Part shown: positions 35,409-46,075 of the stretch, piece by piece
Layout: the number at the start of each line of letters is the position of its first letter
How positions within the stretch are numbered: the stretch's first letter is position 1
Assembly (NCBI RefSeq): GCF_023502395.1
Contig: NZ_JAMFMB010000004.1
Span: 165,304-229,303 of the forward strand
From: Ruegeria spongiae
GTDB taxonomy: Bacteria; Pseudomonadota; Alphaproteobacteria; Rhodobacterales; Rhodobacteraceae
Reading direction: 5' to 3'
DNA length: 64,000 nt
Program-made: the position numbers and the translations under genes
Notes under the pieces: generated by a model
Database searches by the model: none
Seen by the model: the letters and a program-made list of their open reading frames with translations, nothing else
Told to the model about the DNA's origin: nothing

Positions 35409-37351
35409 GCGCGGTCGTTACCATCCGAGGGTGTGACCCTGTCGCGCAGCTGGTCCAGCCGTTCCTGCTGCTCCTTGATGCGTTCGCGATCCTTGGATGG
35501 GTAAGCCTCAAGCGGTGGATTGCCCTTGTAGAGCGCCTGCAGCATCACGTCGCGGGCCACCGGGGCCGCCGCCTTGGAGCCGCCGCCGCCATGTTCGACC
35601 ACAACCGCTACGGCGTATTTGGGCTTGTCGAAGGGGGCGTAGCAGACAAACAGCGCATGGTCGCGGCGCTCCCACGGCAGGTCCTTGTTGCGGATCACAC
35701 CCGCAGCGCGCTCTGCCTTGGTGATGTTGCGGACCTGGCTGGTGCCGGTCTTGCCGGCCATCCGATAGGCGTCTTCGATGATACGTGAGCGATAGGCCGT
35801 CCCGCGCCGGTCGTTCGAAACCGCATACATCGCGTTTCGGATATAGCGCAGGTTGCGCTCGTTGATGTCCAGCGGCTCACCCGCGCCCGAGGGCTGCTCG
35901 ACGCCGTCAATGGATTTCACCAGCCGGGGCGTGACCGCGCGGCCGGTGGCGATCCGGGCCGACATGACCGCAAGCTGCAGCGGTGAGGCCAGCATGAAAC
36001 CCTGACCGATCGAGGAGTTGGCCGTATCCCCGACCAGCCAGCCTTCGCCATGCACCCGTTCTTTCCAGGCCTGCGTGGGCGTCAGACCGCGGCGCACGGC
36101 GGACATCGGCAGGTCGTGTCTCACGCCCAGACCCAGCTTGTTCGCCATGGCCGAGATATTGTCGATACCGGTCTTCACCGCCACGTCGTAGTAATAGACA
36201 TCGCAGCTGCGCTTCAGCGACAACAGCAGGTCGACCGTGCCGTGGCCGCCGCGTTTCCAGCAGTGAAAGCGGCGGTTGCCGACCTTGTGGAAACCGGGAC
36301 AGTAGGAGGTATCGCCGGGGCCAACGACGCCCGCCTCCAGCGCGGCCAGCGCGGTGACCATCTTGAAGGTCGAGCCGGGCGGGTAGGTGCCCTGCACGGA
36401 CTTGTTCGCCAGCGGGCGGTAGGGATCGTCGGTCAGGCGTTTATAGTCGGCAACCGAGATGCCGCGCACGAACAGGTTCGGATCGAAACTGGGGGCCGAG
36501 ACGATGGCCCGCAGGTCACCGGTTTCGCAGTCGATCACCACCGCGCTGGCGCTTTCGCCTTCCAGCCTTGCCTGGGTATATTGCTGCAGATCGGCATCCA
36601 CCGAAAGCTGCAGGTCAGCACCGGCGTCGCCCTCGCGGCGGCTGAGTTCGCGCATCACGCGGCCGCCGGCATTCACCTCGACCCGTTTGGCGCCCGCGCG
36701 CCCGCGCAGCAGACCTTCGCGCTTGGCTTCAAGCCCCACTTTGCCGATCTGGAAGCGCGGGATGCGCAGGACCGGTTCGGGGTCTTCCATCTGGCTCAGG
36801 TCATAATCGCTGACCGGGCCGACATAGCCGATCACATGGGCGAAATCGCCCATTTGCGGATAATGCCGCGCCAGCCCCACCTCGGGCGTGATGCCGGGCA
36901 GGGAGGGGGCGTTGACCGCCACTTTCGATATCTCCTCCCAGGTGACCTGATCGGCCAGCGTGATCGGCAGAAAGGCCGGTGCGCGGCGCATTTCGGCACG
37001 GGCGCGTTCCAGGTCTTCTGGATCGAGATAGATCAGTTTGGACAGATCGCTGATCACCTTCTCGACGTCGCCTGCATCCTCGCGCACGATGATGATCCGA
37101 TAAGATGGTGTGTTCTGGCCCAGTATCTTGCCATTGCGGTCGAACAGCTCACCCCTTGCCGGAGCGATCAGGCGGATGTTGATCCTGTTTTCCTCGGCCA
37201 GAAGCCGGAATTCATCGGCCTGATCCACCTGCATATAGCGCATCCGCATCGCCAACCCGCCGACAAAGGCGGCTTGCAACCCGCCCACAAACAGAGCGCG
37301 GCGCGACACTTGCCGATGGGTGTATTCCAATTCCTTGGGATTGCGTTTCAT
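35405..37351 (-). CDS. mrdA: Penicillin-binding protein 2 (rod-shape transpeptidase)
   Basis: This 648-residue class B PBP has an N-terminal membrane anchor (RRALFVGGLQAAFVGGLAMRMRYMQ), a dimerisation domain, and a transpeptidase domain with the three active-site motifs: PPGSTFKMVTAL (SxxK), LKRSCDVYYYD (SxN-type position) and AGKTGTSQ (KTG). It cross-links peptidoglycan for elongation with RodA. The ATG at 37351 overlaps the end of mreD by 4 bases; the long open extension upstream is out-of-frame mreD sequence and not part of the protein. Confidence 0.96.
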   Translation of the reverse strand: MKRNPKELEYTHRQVSRRALFVGGLQAAFVGGLAMRMRYMQVDQADEFRLLAEENRINIRLIAPARGELFDRNGKILGQNTPSYRIIIVREDAGDVEKVISDLSKLIYLDPEDLERARAEMRRAPAFLPITLADQVTWEEISKVAVNAPSLPGITPEVGLARHYPQMGDFAHVIGYVGPVSDYDLSQMEDPEPVLRIPRFQIGKVGLEAKREGLLRGRAGAKRVEVNAGGRVMRELSRREGDAGADLQLSVDADLQQYTQARLEGESASAVVIDCETGDLRAIVSAPSFDPNLFVRGISVADYKRLTDDPYRPLANKSVQGTYPPGSTFKMVTALAALEAGVVGPGDTSYCPGFHKVGNRRFHCWKRGGHGTVDLLLSLKRSCDVYYYDVAVKTGIDNISAMANKLGLGVRHDLPMSAVRRGLTPTQAWKERVHGEGWLVGDTANSSIGQGFMLASPLQLAVMSARIATGRAVTPRLVKSIDGVEQPSGAGEPLDINERNLRYIRNAMYAVSNDRRGTAYRSRIIEDAYRMAGKTGTSQVRNITKAERAAGVIRNKDLPWERRDHALFVCYAPFDKPKYAVAVVVEHGGGGSKAAAPVARDVMLQALYKGNPPLEAYPSKDRERIKEQQERLDQLRDRVTPSDGNDRA

Positions 37352-37887
37352 GATCTGGCTCCCAGAGCATCCGCGTCCGAACGTTTCATCTTGCGCACCC
37401 CGAATACCGCCTGGCTGATCACGACCGCAATCGGGTAGAACAGGATCGTCAGAACCAATTGCGACACCGAAAGCAGCAGGGGTGGTGCACCGATCTCGGT
37501 CAGACCCAGGATCGCCCGGTCGACGGCGAAGATCGCAAACAGCACACCGGCGACGGTAAGCCATTCGGTGGCGAAATTGGTCTCGCTTGCGGGCGTTGCT
37601 GCCCGGCCGCGCAGAAAGGCACAGCCTGCCACAACCATCGCGGCCAGCAGTCCGGGTGGCTTTTGCAGCAACAGGTCGACTGTCAGCATTGCGCTCGCGA
37701 CGAGCAGGGTCGGCACATAATCTGGCCGTCGCGTGACCCAGGCAAAGGTGAAGGCCACAAACAGATCGGGCGGCGCGAGGTGCCGTGGAACCGTGTCCAG
37801 CGGTAGCAGGTGAAAGAACAGGATCACGATCATCAGCCCACAATAGACAAGCCGCATGAACCAGACGCGCGAGGAGAGGCTAGCCAT
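37348..37887 (-). CDS. mreD: Rod shape-determining protein MreD
   Basis: This 179-residue inner-membrane protein has about five helices and is weakly conserved, as MreD usually is. It is recognised by its place between mreC and mrdA and by segments such as PPDLFVAFTFAWVTRRPDYVPTLLVASAMLTVDLLLQKPPGL. It helps link MreC and the cytoskeleton to the elongation machinery. The ATG at 37887 overlaps the end of mreC by 8 bases and has a GGAGG-type site. Confidence 0.9.
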   Translation of the reverse strand: MASLSSRVWFMRLVYCGLMIVILFFHLLPLDTVPRHLAPPDLFVAFTFAWVTRRPDYVPTLLVASAMLTVDLLLQKPPGLLAAMVVAGCAFLRGRAATPASETNFATEWLTVAGVLFAIFAVDRAILGLTEIGAPPLLLSVSQLVLTILFYPIAVVISQAVFGVRKMKRSDADALGARS

Positions 37888-38794
37888 CAACACCGCCTCC
37901 TTGGGATTCGGGCACCAGCGCCGTATCTGACGGTCGCATCGGCCCGACAACACCGCCGGGATCGGTGACCGGAGCAGTTCCCTGATGGCGCAGGACGCGC
38001 AGGAACTCCAGCCGTTCGTAATCAGCCGAAAGCCGCACCCGCAACCGGCCCGTCGGGTCTGCGGCGACCTGGCCGATCAGCAGCCCCGCCGGAAAGACGC
38101 CGCCATCGCCCGAGGTGATGACCCGGTCACCGGGGCGCACCAGCTCGCGGTTCTCTAGAAAATCCAGCACCGGCGCGGCAGAGTTGTCACCTGCGATCAG
38201 CGCATTCTGCCCTGAAGGCTGTATGGTCGCCGGGATTGCGCTGGCCGCATCGGTCAGCAGGATCACGCGTGCGGTGTTCCGACCCACGCCCGAGATCCGT
38301 CCCACCAGCCCGATCCCGTCCATTGCAGCCCAGCCATCGACGATCCCGTCGCGCGCGCCCACATTCAACAGCACCGATTGCCGGAAGGGAGAGCCGCTAT
38401 CGGCCATCACCACGCCGGTGATAAAGGTCAGGCGTGGGTCGAGCCGCACATTGTTCAGATCGAGTAACCGGGCGTTTTCCTGTTCCAGCTGCAATGCGGC
38501 CTCTTTCCAGGCCCGCATCCGCCGCAGCTCGCTGCGCAGCTCCTGGTTCTGTTCGCTCAGACGCTGGTAGCTCTGGAAATCGCGCAACAGGTTGATGGTG
38601 GCGGTGACCGGCACCATCGCCCAATCCATCGAGGGCACAACCTTGTCGGTGACCTGCGCGCGAAAGCGTTCAACGCGCGGGCTGTCGATGCGCCAGACCA
38701 GAAAGGTCCCGATCAGGCACAACAGGACAACCCCCAACAGCAGACGCTTCAGGGGTCCCGAATAGTCTTCTTGCTGTGATCGGTCCTTGGCCAA
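37880..38794 (-). CDS. mreC: Rod shape-determining protein MreC
   Basis: This 304-residue protein has a short cytoplasmic tail, one membrane helix (RLLLGVVLLCLIGTFLVWRI), a coiled coil (about 70-105) and a periplasmic beta domain with GIVDGWAAMDGIGLVGRISGVG and DRVITSGDGGVFPAGLLIGQV. MreC organises the elongasome in the periplasm. The start appears to be a TTG (38794) with a GAGAGGAG site 8 bases before; MAKDRS is the natural family opening, so this weak start may hold MreC below MreB levels. Confidence 0.94.
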   Translation of the reverse strand: MAKDRSQQEDYSGPLKRLLLGVVLLCLIGTFLVWRIDSPRVERFRAQVTDKVVPSMDWAMVPVTATINLLRDFQSYQRLSEQNQELRSELRRMRAWKEAALQLEQENARLLDLNNVRLDPRLTFITGVVMADSGSPFRQSVLLNVGARDGIVDGWAAMDGIGLVGRISGVGRNTARVILLTDAASAIPATIQPSGQNALIAGDNSAAPVLDFLENRELVRPGDRVITSGDGGVFPAGLLIGQVAADPTGRLRVRLSADYERLEFLRVLRHQGTAPVTDPGGVVGPMRPSDTALVPESQGGGVDG

Positions 38795-38873
38795 AGGGCT
38801 CCTCTCAGTGGGCGCCTACCGTCGCGGGCGGGCCCGAACGCAGTGAACTGCCCCCAAAAGAAGGGTGCGCGCC

Positions 38874-40004
<1,131 letters not shown>

Positions 40005-40060
40005 ATGGTGGGGGAAGGGCCGAATCCGCCTAAATCAGCGCTATTCCGCCCTTCCTGACG

Positions 40061-42019
40061 TCAAAGTCCGATGCGGAAGCGGGCAAATCCGTCCGGTCCG
40101 TCGCCTGCAGGCTCGATGATGACCCCTTGCACATCCTCGACATAATCGGCGGCTTTGGGTCCGGTGTCGAACAACACGCTGGTGCCGGGCAGGGGCGCGA
40201 AGGACCAGTTGGCATCCGCCTTCGGGCTGATCGTGCCTTTCTCGACGATATAGCGAACGATGACATCCCGGTTGGTGTCGGGGCCCTCGAAGACCACCGT
40301 ATCGCCCATCGCGCCGGGAAATTTGCCACCGCCCCCCGCGCGGTAGTTGTTGGTGGCAATGATGAACTGCGCTTGCGGGTCAATGGGTGCGCCGTTGAAG
40401 TGCAGGTTCACGATGCGGTTTGCGTCAGGGTTGATCACCTCACCCTTGGAATCGAATTTCGAGGGCTGGCTGAGATCGATCTGATAGGTCACTCCGTCGA
40501 TCACGTCAAAATTGTAGCTGGGGAAATCCGGGTTCAGCAGTACCTGATCGGCTTGACCTGCCTCGACCTGGTTAAACATGCCTGCCGAGCGTTCGAGCCA
40601 GTCCTTGACCTGCGCGCCGGTGACCAGCACCGCGCGCGCGGTATTTGGGTAGAGGTAAAGGTCCGAGACATTCTTGATCGCCACATCCCCCTTGGGCACA
40701 TCGGTGAAATACTCCGGCCCACCCCGGCCCCCGGCCTTGAAGGGGGCGGCAGCTGACAGGATCGGCAGCCCCTCATGTTCGGTGCCCTTGAGCATCTGTT
40801 CGATGTACCAAAGCTGCGCGATCGAGACGATTTGCACCGACGGGTCATCGGCCACCAGCGCGAAGTAGGAATGCAGCGGTGCGTCGGTCTTGCCCACCGC
40901 CCGGCGCACATAGGCCAGCGTCGCGTCATGATCCGCCTGCACGCTGTCCAGCACATCCTGCTGGCTGTCGACCAGCGCGGTGATCGAGCGGTCCTCGTTG
41001 CGTTTCGAGATCGGGCGCGCCTCACTCGCGTGGCTGACGATCTTCCACTCATTGCCCGAACGTTCCAGCATCAGGTCGATCAGCCCCAGATGCGAGCCCC
41101 AGAAACCGCCCATCGCCGCAGGCTTGCCATGGATCGTGCCCTTGGACACATCGACCGCTGCCATACCGTCATAATCCGACGAGGGGAAAACCCGGTGATG
41201 GTGCCCGGTCAGCACCGCGTCGATGCCCTCAACAGCGGCCAGTGGGACCGAAGCGTTTTCCATACCGTCGCTGTGATCCGCCCCGCCAATGCCAGAATGG
41301 CTGAGCGCGATGATGAGATCGGCACCCTCTTCCTTCATCTGGGGCACATAGGCCTGGGCGGTGGCCACGATATCGCGGGCCTGCACGTTGCCCTCCAGAT
41401 GGCGGCGGTCCCAGTTCATGACTTGCGGTGGGACAAAGCCGATCAGGCCCACTTTGATCGGATGGGTCTCACCGCTGCCATCGGTCAGCTGCTTTTCGAG
41501 GATCACGTATGGCTTGATCAGCGTCTTGTCCTTGGTCGGATCGCTGCCCAGCTCCAGTGCAACGTTCGAACTGACCACCGGGAATGCGGCGCCGGCCAAC
41601 GATTTCATCAGGAAGTCGAGCCCATAGTTGAACTCGTGATTGCCCAGCGTCGAGGCATCAAAGCCCACCGTGTTCATGGCGGTGATGATCGGATGGTCGT
41701 CGCCTTCCTTCATGCCGCGCTCATAAGCGATGTAGTCGCCCATCGGGTTGCCTTGCAGGAAATCACCGTTGTCGATCAGCATCGAGTTGGTGGCCTCGTT
41801 TCGGATGTCCTTGATGATCGAGGCGGTGCGGGCCAGCCCTACCGTGTCGCGCGGCTTGTCGGCGTAATAGTCATAGGGGAAGACATGCACATGCAGGTCG
41901 GTGGTCTCCATCAGGCGCAAATGCGCTTGGTCGGCGGAGGCACGGGCCGAGAACGGATGGAGCGCGATGAAACCGGTGGTTCCGGCAAGGAAACCCCGGC
42001 GGGTGAGCGAAAGTGACAT
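40061..42019 (-). CDS. cpdB: 2',3'-cyclic-nucleotide 2'-phosphodiesterase / 3'-nucleotidase
   Basis: This exported protein of 652 residues starts with a twin-arginine-like signal ([25 protein letters not shown]). The metallophosphatase domain shows [48 protein letters not shown] and [11 protein letters not shown]-terminal 5'-nucleotidase domain carries [13 protein letters not shown] and the substrate-stacking FEGPDTNRD region. It releases phosphate and nucleosides from periplasmic nucleotides. The ATG at 42019 has an AGGGAAG site. Confidence 0.94.
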   Translation of the reverse strand: MSLSLTRRGFLAGTTGFIALHPFSARASADQAHLRLMETTDLHVHVFPYDYYADKPRDTVGLARTASIIKDIRNEATNSMLIDNGDFLQGNPMGDYIAYERGMKEGDDHPIITAMNTVGFDASTLGNHEFNYGLDFLMKSLAGAAFPVVSSNVALELGSDPTKDKTLIKPYVILEKQLTDGSGETHPIKVGLIGFVPPQVMNWDRRHLEGNVQARDIVATAQAYVPQMKEEGADLIIALSHSGIGGADHSDGMENASVPLAAVEGIDAVLTGHHHRVFPSSDYDGMAAVDVSKGTIHGKPAAMGGFWGSHLGLIDLMLERSGNEWKIVSHASEARPISKRNEDRSITALVDSQQDVLDSVQADHDATLAYVRRAVGKTDAPLHSYFALVADDPSVQIVSIAQLWYIEQMLKGTEHEGLPILSAAAPFKAGGRGGPEYFTDVPKGDVAIKNVSDLYLYPNTARAVLVTGAQVKDWLERSAGMFNQVEAGQADQVLLNPDFPSYNFDVIDGVTYQIDLSQPSKFDSKGEVINPDANRIVNLHFNGAPIDPQAQFIIATNNYRAGGGGKFPGAMGDTVVFEGPDTNRDVIVRYIVEKGTISPKADANWSFAPLPGTSVLFDTGPKAADYVEDVQGVIIEPAGDGPDGFARFRIGL

Positions 42020-42202
42020 GGTATCTTCCCTGAGATTGCAGCACGACTTGGAGCAGATTGTTTGTGTCGGAATGATAGCAACCAAGATGCCCCGGCGATA
42101 GCGCCAACAGTCTGGGTGTGGGTGAAGATTTCATGACCGGTCGAAACATCCATTTGTCATCGATCGCTGAATGACAGCTTTGCAACCGGAGTCATGTGCA
42201 GT

Positions 42203-42649
42203 TCATCGCGCGCTGACCTTGTCCGACAGTCCTTGAAGGTTCGCATCGATAATCTTGCTCATCATCATCTTCATCATGGTCTGTCCCATCAGCCACCCAA
42301 GCGGCCCGTATTTCACGCGATAGTCGAAGGTCCAAGTGACCTTGGATTTGCCGCCCTCCGGGGTGACACGAATTTCGGAACTCGCCTCGTGCAGCAGCAT
42401 CGCCGCCATGTCTGAGAGCTGCACCGTGTAACCTGCACGCGGTTTCCATTCGGTCACTTCTTCGACCAGAGATGTCCCATTGGCAAAGTGGTTTCGTCGT
42501 TTTGATCCGACCCCGACCTCTCCGTCCGTCAAAGCATCGACAGATGTGATTTCGGGTGCGAAATCGTCGATCTGCATGAAACGGCTCAAGACCTCCCACA
42601 CTGCGTCGGGGGTTGCATCAATGGTAAGACTGCGTTCGTGATGGATCAT
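42203..42649 (-). CDS. SRPBCC/polyketide cyclase-like protein
   Basis: This 148-residue START-fold protein has the opening ERSLTIDATPDAVWEVLSRFMQIDDFAPEI and a long C-terminal helix (MGQTMMKMMMSKIIDANLQGLSDKV) that closes the ligand pocket. The family binds hydrophobic ligands; neither ligand nor role is known here. It is transcribed divergently from a WYL-domain regulator 112 bases away, which is probably its controller. Confidence 0.82.
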   Translation of the reverse strand: MIHHERSLTIDATPDAVWEVLSRFMQIDDFAPEITSVDALTDGEVGVGSKRRNHFANGTSLVEEVTEWKPRAGYTVQLSDMAAMLLHEASSEIRVTPEGGKSKVTWTFDYRVKYGPLGWLMGQTMMKMMMSKIIDANLQGLSDKVSAR

Positions 42650-42720
42650 GTTTGTGGCTCCATTGGCTTGCGCGCGTGATGCGCGTTTTCGATTTCCGAG
42701 CCTGTCCTAGAACTCCCCTA

Positions 42721-42749
42721 CTCTCACCGTTATGACAGTAGTGTGAGAG
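42721..42749. promoter_or_regulatory. Inverted repeat, probable operator of the YafY-type regulator
   Basis: Perfect arms CTCTCAC (42721-42727) and GTGAGAG (42743-42749) lie two helical turns apart. A second, shifted dyad CTACT/AGTAG (42716-42720 and 42737-42741) overlaps it. The right arm merges with the GAGAGGAGGG ribosome site of the regulator gene, so binding would block its own expression. The assignment is inference from position and symmetry. Confidence 0.5.
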
Positions 42750-42761
42750 GAGGGTGCAAAA

Positions 42762-43454
42762 ATGCGTCGCACTGAACGCCTGTTTCAGATTATCCAGATC
42801 TTGCGGTCTACCCGGTCGCCGATCACAGGACGGGAACTAGCCGATGAATTGGAGATCTCACTCAGCACTCTCTATCGCGACATGGCAGAGCTTCATGCAC
42901 AGCGCATTCCGATCATCGGTGAGGCCGGTGTCGGCTATGTGCTCGAAGACGGGTACGACATGCCTCCGCTGATGCTGACGGCCGACGAACTGGAGGCCGC
43001 AGCCCTGGGCGCGGCCTGGGTGGCGTCTGAGGCGGACCCTTCACTCGCCCGTGCTGTACGCGACTTGGTATCAAAGCTCTCTTCCGCCATTCCCAAAGAG
43101 CTGCGCCCGGTGGTACTGGACGGGAGTTCAAAGCCTATCCAGACGCGCGCGCGGGTGTCCGAACGCTTCGACAGCGCCCTGCTGCGCCACGCCATTCGAG
43201 AACGCTACAGGCTTCAACTCCTCTACACGGACCGCGACGGGAACATGACAGACCGGATTGTCTGGCCGCTGCTGATCGCGTTTCTGGGTCGCACGAGATA
43301 TTTGGTCAGCTGGTGTGAGACCAAGGAAGACTACCGCCACTTCAAGACGGAACGGGTCGAGAAACTGAGGGTGCTCGGCAAGAAATACCCAGGACGTCGG
43401 GCCGCTTTGCTAAAGGGATGGGAAGAAGCCACCGCGAGGCGCATGCAAAACTAA
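42762..43454 (+). CDS. YafY-family helix-turn-helix/WYL-domain regulator
   Basis: This 230-residue regulator has an N-terminal HTH_11 domain (RRTERLFQIIQILRSTRSPITGRELADELEISLSTLYRDMAEL) and a C-terminal WYL domain from about 140 (LRHAIRERYRLQLLYTDRDG, RYLVSWCETKEDYRHFKTERVEKLRVL). WYL proteins sense small ligands or nucleic acids; metabolic regulators and defence regulators share this layout. Its neighbour is a divergent SRPBCC protein, which favours a metabolic role. Confidence 0.9.
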   Translation: MRRTERLFQIIQILRSTRSPITGRELADELEISLSTLYRDMAELHAQRIPIIGEAGVGYVLEDGYDMPPLMLTADELEAAALGAAWVASEADPSLARAVRDLVSKLSSAIPKELRPVVLDGSSKPIQTRARVSERFDSALLRHAIRERYRLQLLYTDRDGNMTDRIVWPLLIAFLGRTRYLVSWCETKEDYRHFKTERVEKLRVLGKKYPGRRAALLKGWEEATARRMQN

Positions 43455-43572
43455 CATTGATCCATCGCGCAGCATTCCGAACCTAGGGGCTCAAAGCTGG
43501 CGTTAGGGCTTATGTTGTCTGCTCGCAGAAATGGGAAGCAAGGCGGATCATGTGTCCGCCTTGCTGCTTCGC

Positions 43573-45147
43573 TCACGTCAAGTCTTTGTAGCTGATCTCG
43601 CGCGCATCCGCGCCGGGGCCGGTCTTTTCACGCCGTACCATCAGGCGGTTCAGGGCGTGGATATAGGCCTTGGCTGAGGCCACAACCGTGTCGGTATTGG
43701 CTGACTCGCCTGTGGCGATCATGCCGTCTTCGCTCAAGCGAACGGACACCGTGGCCTGCGCGTCGGTGCCTTCGGTCACTGCGCTCACCTGATAGAGTTG
43801 CAGGCGCGCCTTGTTGGGGTGGATCAGCCGGATCGCCTTGAAGGTGGCGTCGACCGGGCCGTCGCCATGCGAGGTTTCCGAGACATCCGCGCCGTCCACC
43901 TGCATCTCGACCGTCGCCTCGGCGGGGCCGTTGGTGCCGCAGGTGACCCGCATCGAGACGAGGTGCAGATGGTCGTTCTCGTCATCCTCCTCGATCCGCA
44001 CCAAGGCGATCAGATCGTCGTCGAACACCTCTTTCTTGCGGTCGGCCAGTTCCTTGAACCGCACGAAGAGATCCTTGAGCTGGTTGTCGCCCACCTCATA
44101 GCCCAGCGTCTTGAGCTTGTCGCGCAAAGCGGCGCGGCCTGAATGCTTGCCCAGCGGCAGGGCGGTGCCGGCGATGCCCACATCCTCGGGGCGCATGATC
44201 TCGAAGGTTTCCTTGTTCTTCAGCATCCCGTCCTGATGGATGCCGCTTTCGTGGGCAAAGGCGTTTTTGCCGACGATGGCCTTGTTGAACTGGACCGGAA
44301 AGCCCGAGACCGTGGCGACGCGGTGCGAGATATGCTTGATTTTGGTGGTGTCGATGCCGGTGCGCCACGGCATGATGTCATTGCGCACTTTCAGCGCCAT
44401 CACCACCTCTTCCAGCGCGGTGTTGCCCGCCCGCTCGCCCAGCCCGTTGATCGTGCATTCGATCTGGCGCGCACCGCCTGCAACGGCGGCCAGCGAGTTG
44501 GCGGTCGCCATGCCCAGATCATTGTGGCAATGGGTGGCAAAGATCACCTCATCGGCACCCGGCACCGTTTCGATCAGCTTGCGGATCATCTCGGCCTTTT
44601 CCATCGGCGCGGTGTAGCCCACGGTGTCGGGGATGTTGATCGTGGTGGCCCCGGCCTTGATCGCGATCTCGATCACGCGGCAGAGGTAATCCCACTCGGT
44701 TCGGGTCGCATCCATCGGTGACCATTGCACATTGTCCACCAGATTGCGGGCATGGGTGACCGTGTCATGGATGCGGTCGGCCATCTCGTCCTGGGTCAGG
44801 TTCGGGATGGCGCGGTGCAGCGGCGAGGTGCCGATGAAGGTGTGGATGCGCGGGCGCGCGGATTTTCGCACCGCCTCGAAGCAGCGGTCGATATCCTTGA
44901 AGTTGGCGCGTGCGAGCCCGCAGATCACCGCGGTTTTCGACCGTTCGGCAATCTCGGAAACGGCGCGGAAATCACCTTCGGAGGCAATGGGAAAGCCTGC
45001 TTCGATGATGTCGACGCCCATCTCGTCGAGCAGCTCGGCAATCTCGAGCTTTTCGGCATGGGTCATGGTCGCGCCCGGGCTCTGCTCGCCATCGCGCAAC
45101 GTGGTGTCAAAGATCAAGACGCGGTCTTGGTCGGTTGCTTTTGTCAT
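43573..45147 (-). CDS. leuA: 2-isopropylmalate synthase
   Basis: This 524-residue enzyme condenses acetyl-CoA with 2-oxoisovalerate in the first step of leucine synthesis. It has the HMGL-like barrel with DTTLRDGEQSPGATM (about 15-29), the metal site ATHCHNDLGMATANSLAAV (about 205), and a C-terminal LeuA dimer domain for leucine feedback, from about 400. Upstream, on the same strand, lies a leucine-codon leader peptide with alternative hairpins, so expression is probably set by leucyl-tRNA supply. Confidence 0.96.
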   Translation of the reverse strand: MTKATDQDRVLIFDTTLRDGEQSPGATMTHAEKLEIAELLDEMGVDIIEAGFPIASEGDFRAVSEIAERSKTAVICGLARANFKDIDRCFEAVRKSARPRIHTFIGTSPLHRAIPNLTQDEMADRIHDTVTHARNLVDNVQWSPMDATRTEWDYLCRVIEIAIKAGATTINIPDTVGYTAPMEKAEMIRKLIETVPGADEVIFATHCHNDLGMATANSLAAVAGGARQIECTINGLGERAGNTALEEVVMALKVRNDIMPWRTGIDTTKIKHISHRVATVSGFPVQFNKAIVGKNAFAHESGIHQDGMLKNKETFEIMRPEDVGIAGTALPLGKHSGRAALRDKLKTLGYEVGDNQLKDLFVRFKELADRKKEVFDDDLIALVRIEEDDENDHLHLVSMRVTCGTNGPAEATVEMQVDGADVSETSHGDGPVDATFKAIRLIHPNKARLQLYQVSAVTEGTDAQATVSVRLSEDGMIATGESANTDTVVASAKAYIHALNRLMVRREKTGPGADAREISYKDLT

Positions 45148-45169
45148 GGGTATGTCTTTCTGTCTTCTG

Positions 45170-45244
45170 TCCTAAACCTCTGGGCGCGCAGGCATCCTCC
45201 TCTGAGCGGGCGCGCCGGACGGCACGCTCAGAGGCGGTTTAGGA
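45170..45244 (-). promoter_or_regulatory. Alternative hairpins of the leuA attenuator
   Basis: Reading on the minus strand, segment 1 (45229-45244, overlapping the last leucine codons and the stop of the leader ORF) can pair with segment 2 (45199-45208) through the perfect 10-bp CCTCTGAGCG/CGCTCAGAGG. Alternatively it can pair with segment 3 (45170-45182) through TCCTAAACC-CTCTG/CAGAGGTTTAGGA with a 2-base bulge. The two are mutually exclusive. Neither is followed by a T-run, so control may be translational or Rho-based. Confidence 0.65.
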
Positions 45245-45311
45245 TCAGTAGGCCACGCAGGGACGCGCCGCAGGCGGCGTGGGTCTCTGGGATATCTGCG
45301 CGGTTGATCAT
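45228..45311 (-). CDS. leuL: leuA leader peptide
   Basis: A 27-codon ORF begins ATG at 45311 and ends TGA at 45228, giving MINRADIPETHAACGASLRG followed by LLILNRL. Five of the last ten codons are leucine (CTG, CTA, CTG, CTA, CTC), two of them CTA, which should be rare in this high-GC genome. The stop lies inside the competing hairpins. No Shine-Dalgarno is visible; a -10-like TATAAA ends 8 bases before the ATG, so the mRNA may be nearly leaderless. This is the classic arrangement of an amino-acid attenuator. Confidence 0.75.
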   Translation of the reverse strand: MINRADIPETHAACGASLRGLLILNRL

Positions 45312-45319
45312 GGGCCGAG

Positions 45320-45325
45320 TTTATA
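45320..45325 (-). promoter_or_regulatory. Candidate -10 box of the leuA leader transcript
   Basis: TATAAA on the minus strand, preceded by TG (extended -10 style), lies 8 bases before the leader peptide ATG. I could not recognise a good -35 element at 17-18 bases. Transcription from here would start almost on the ATG. Confidence 0.35.
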
Positions 45326-45406
45326 CAGCGGAGCGGGGGAATGGGAAGAGCGAATTCGATCAGGGCGCGGCATTGACGTTGCTCGTCATCCTTCTATCTG
45401 CGCGGC

Positions 45407-46072
45407 ATGGAGCGGGCATTGGTGATCGGAGCATCCGGTGGAATGGGGCGGGCGGTTACGGTCGCGCTGCGCGCGCGTGGCGTGTCGGTCAAGGCGCTGT
45501 CGCGGTCGCAAGACGGTCTGGACCTGACGGATGAAACCTCGGTCGCGCGCGTGCTGGGCGCTCTTGGCGGGCCCTTCGATCTGATCTTCGTGGCCTCGGG
45601 CGCCTTGGAGATTGCGGGGGCTGCCCCGGAAAAGACCATCCGTGCGATCCAGGCGCGGGCGATGATGGATCAATTCGCCTTGAATGCGATGGGTCCGGCG
45701 CTGGTATTGCGCGACGCTGCGCGTCTTTTGCCGCGCGCCCGGCGCTGCGTCTTTGCGGCGCTTTCGGCGCGGGTCGGTTCGATCGGGGACAACCGGCTGG
45801 GAGGGTGGGTCAGCTACCGCGCGGCCAAGGCGGCGCTCAACCAGATCATTCGCACCGCTTCGATCGAACTCAGCCGCAGCCATCGCGACAGCATCTGCGT
45901 GGCTCTGCATCCGGGGACAGTCAGAACCGGATTGACCGAGAAATATGCCGGTGGGCATCCCGTCGTCACTGCGCAAGAGGCTTCAGAGAACCTGCTTTCG
46001 GTGATCGAGGGGCTGTTACCCGACCAGACCGGGTGGTTTTTTGATTGGGCGGGCAAACCCGTTGACTGGTGA
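45407..46072 (+). CDS. Short-chain dehydrogenase/reductase (C-factor-like)
   Basis: This 221-residue SDR has the cofactor motif LVIGASGGMGRA (about 5-16), a shifted NAG-equivalent region (FVASGALEI), a serine in FAALSARVGSIGDN, and the catalytic YRAAK (about 143-147). It resembles the CsgA/C-factor group of SDRs. The substrate is unknown. It is divergent from the leuA leader and convergent with the MORN protein gene, with only 3 bases between. Confidence 0.88.
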   Translation: MERALVIGASGGMGRAVTVALRARGVSVKALSRSQDGLDLTDETSVARVLGALGGPFDLIFVASGALEIAGAAPEKTIRAIQARAMMDQFALNAMGPALVLRDAARLLPRARRCVFAALSARVGSIGDNRLGGWVSYRAAKAALNQIIRTASIELSRSHRDSICVALHPGTVRTGLTEKYAGGHPVVTAQEASENLLSVIEGLLPDQTGWFFDWAGKPVDW

Positions 46073-46075
46073 CGA

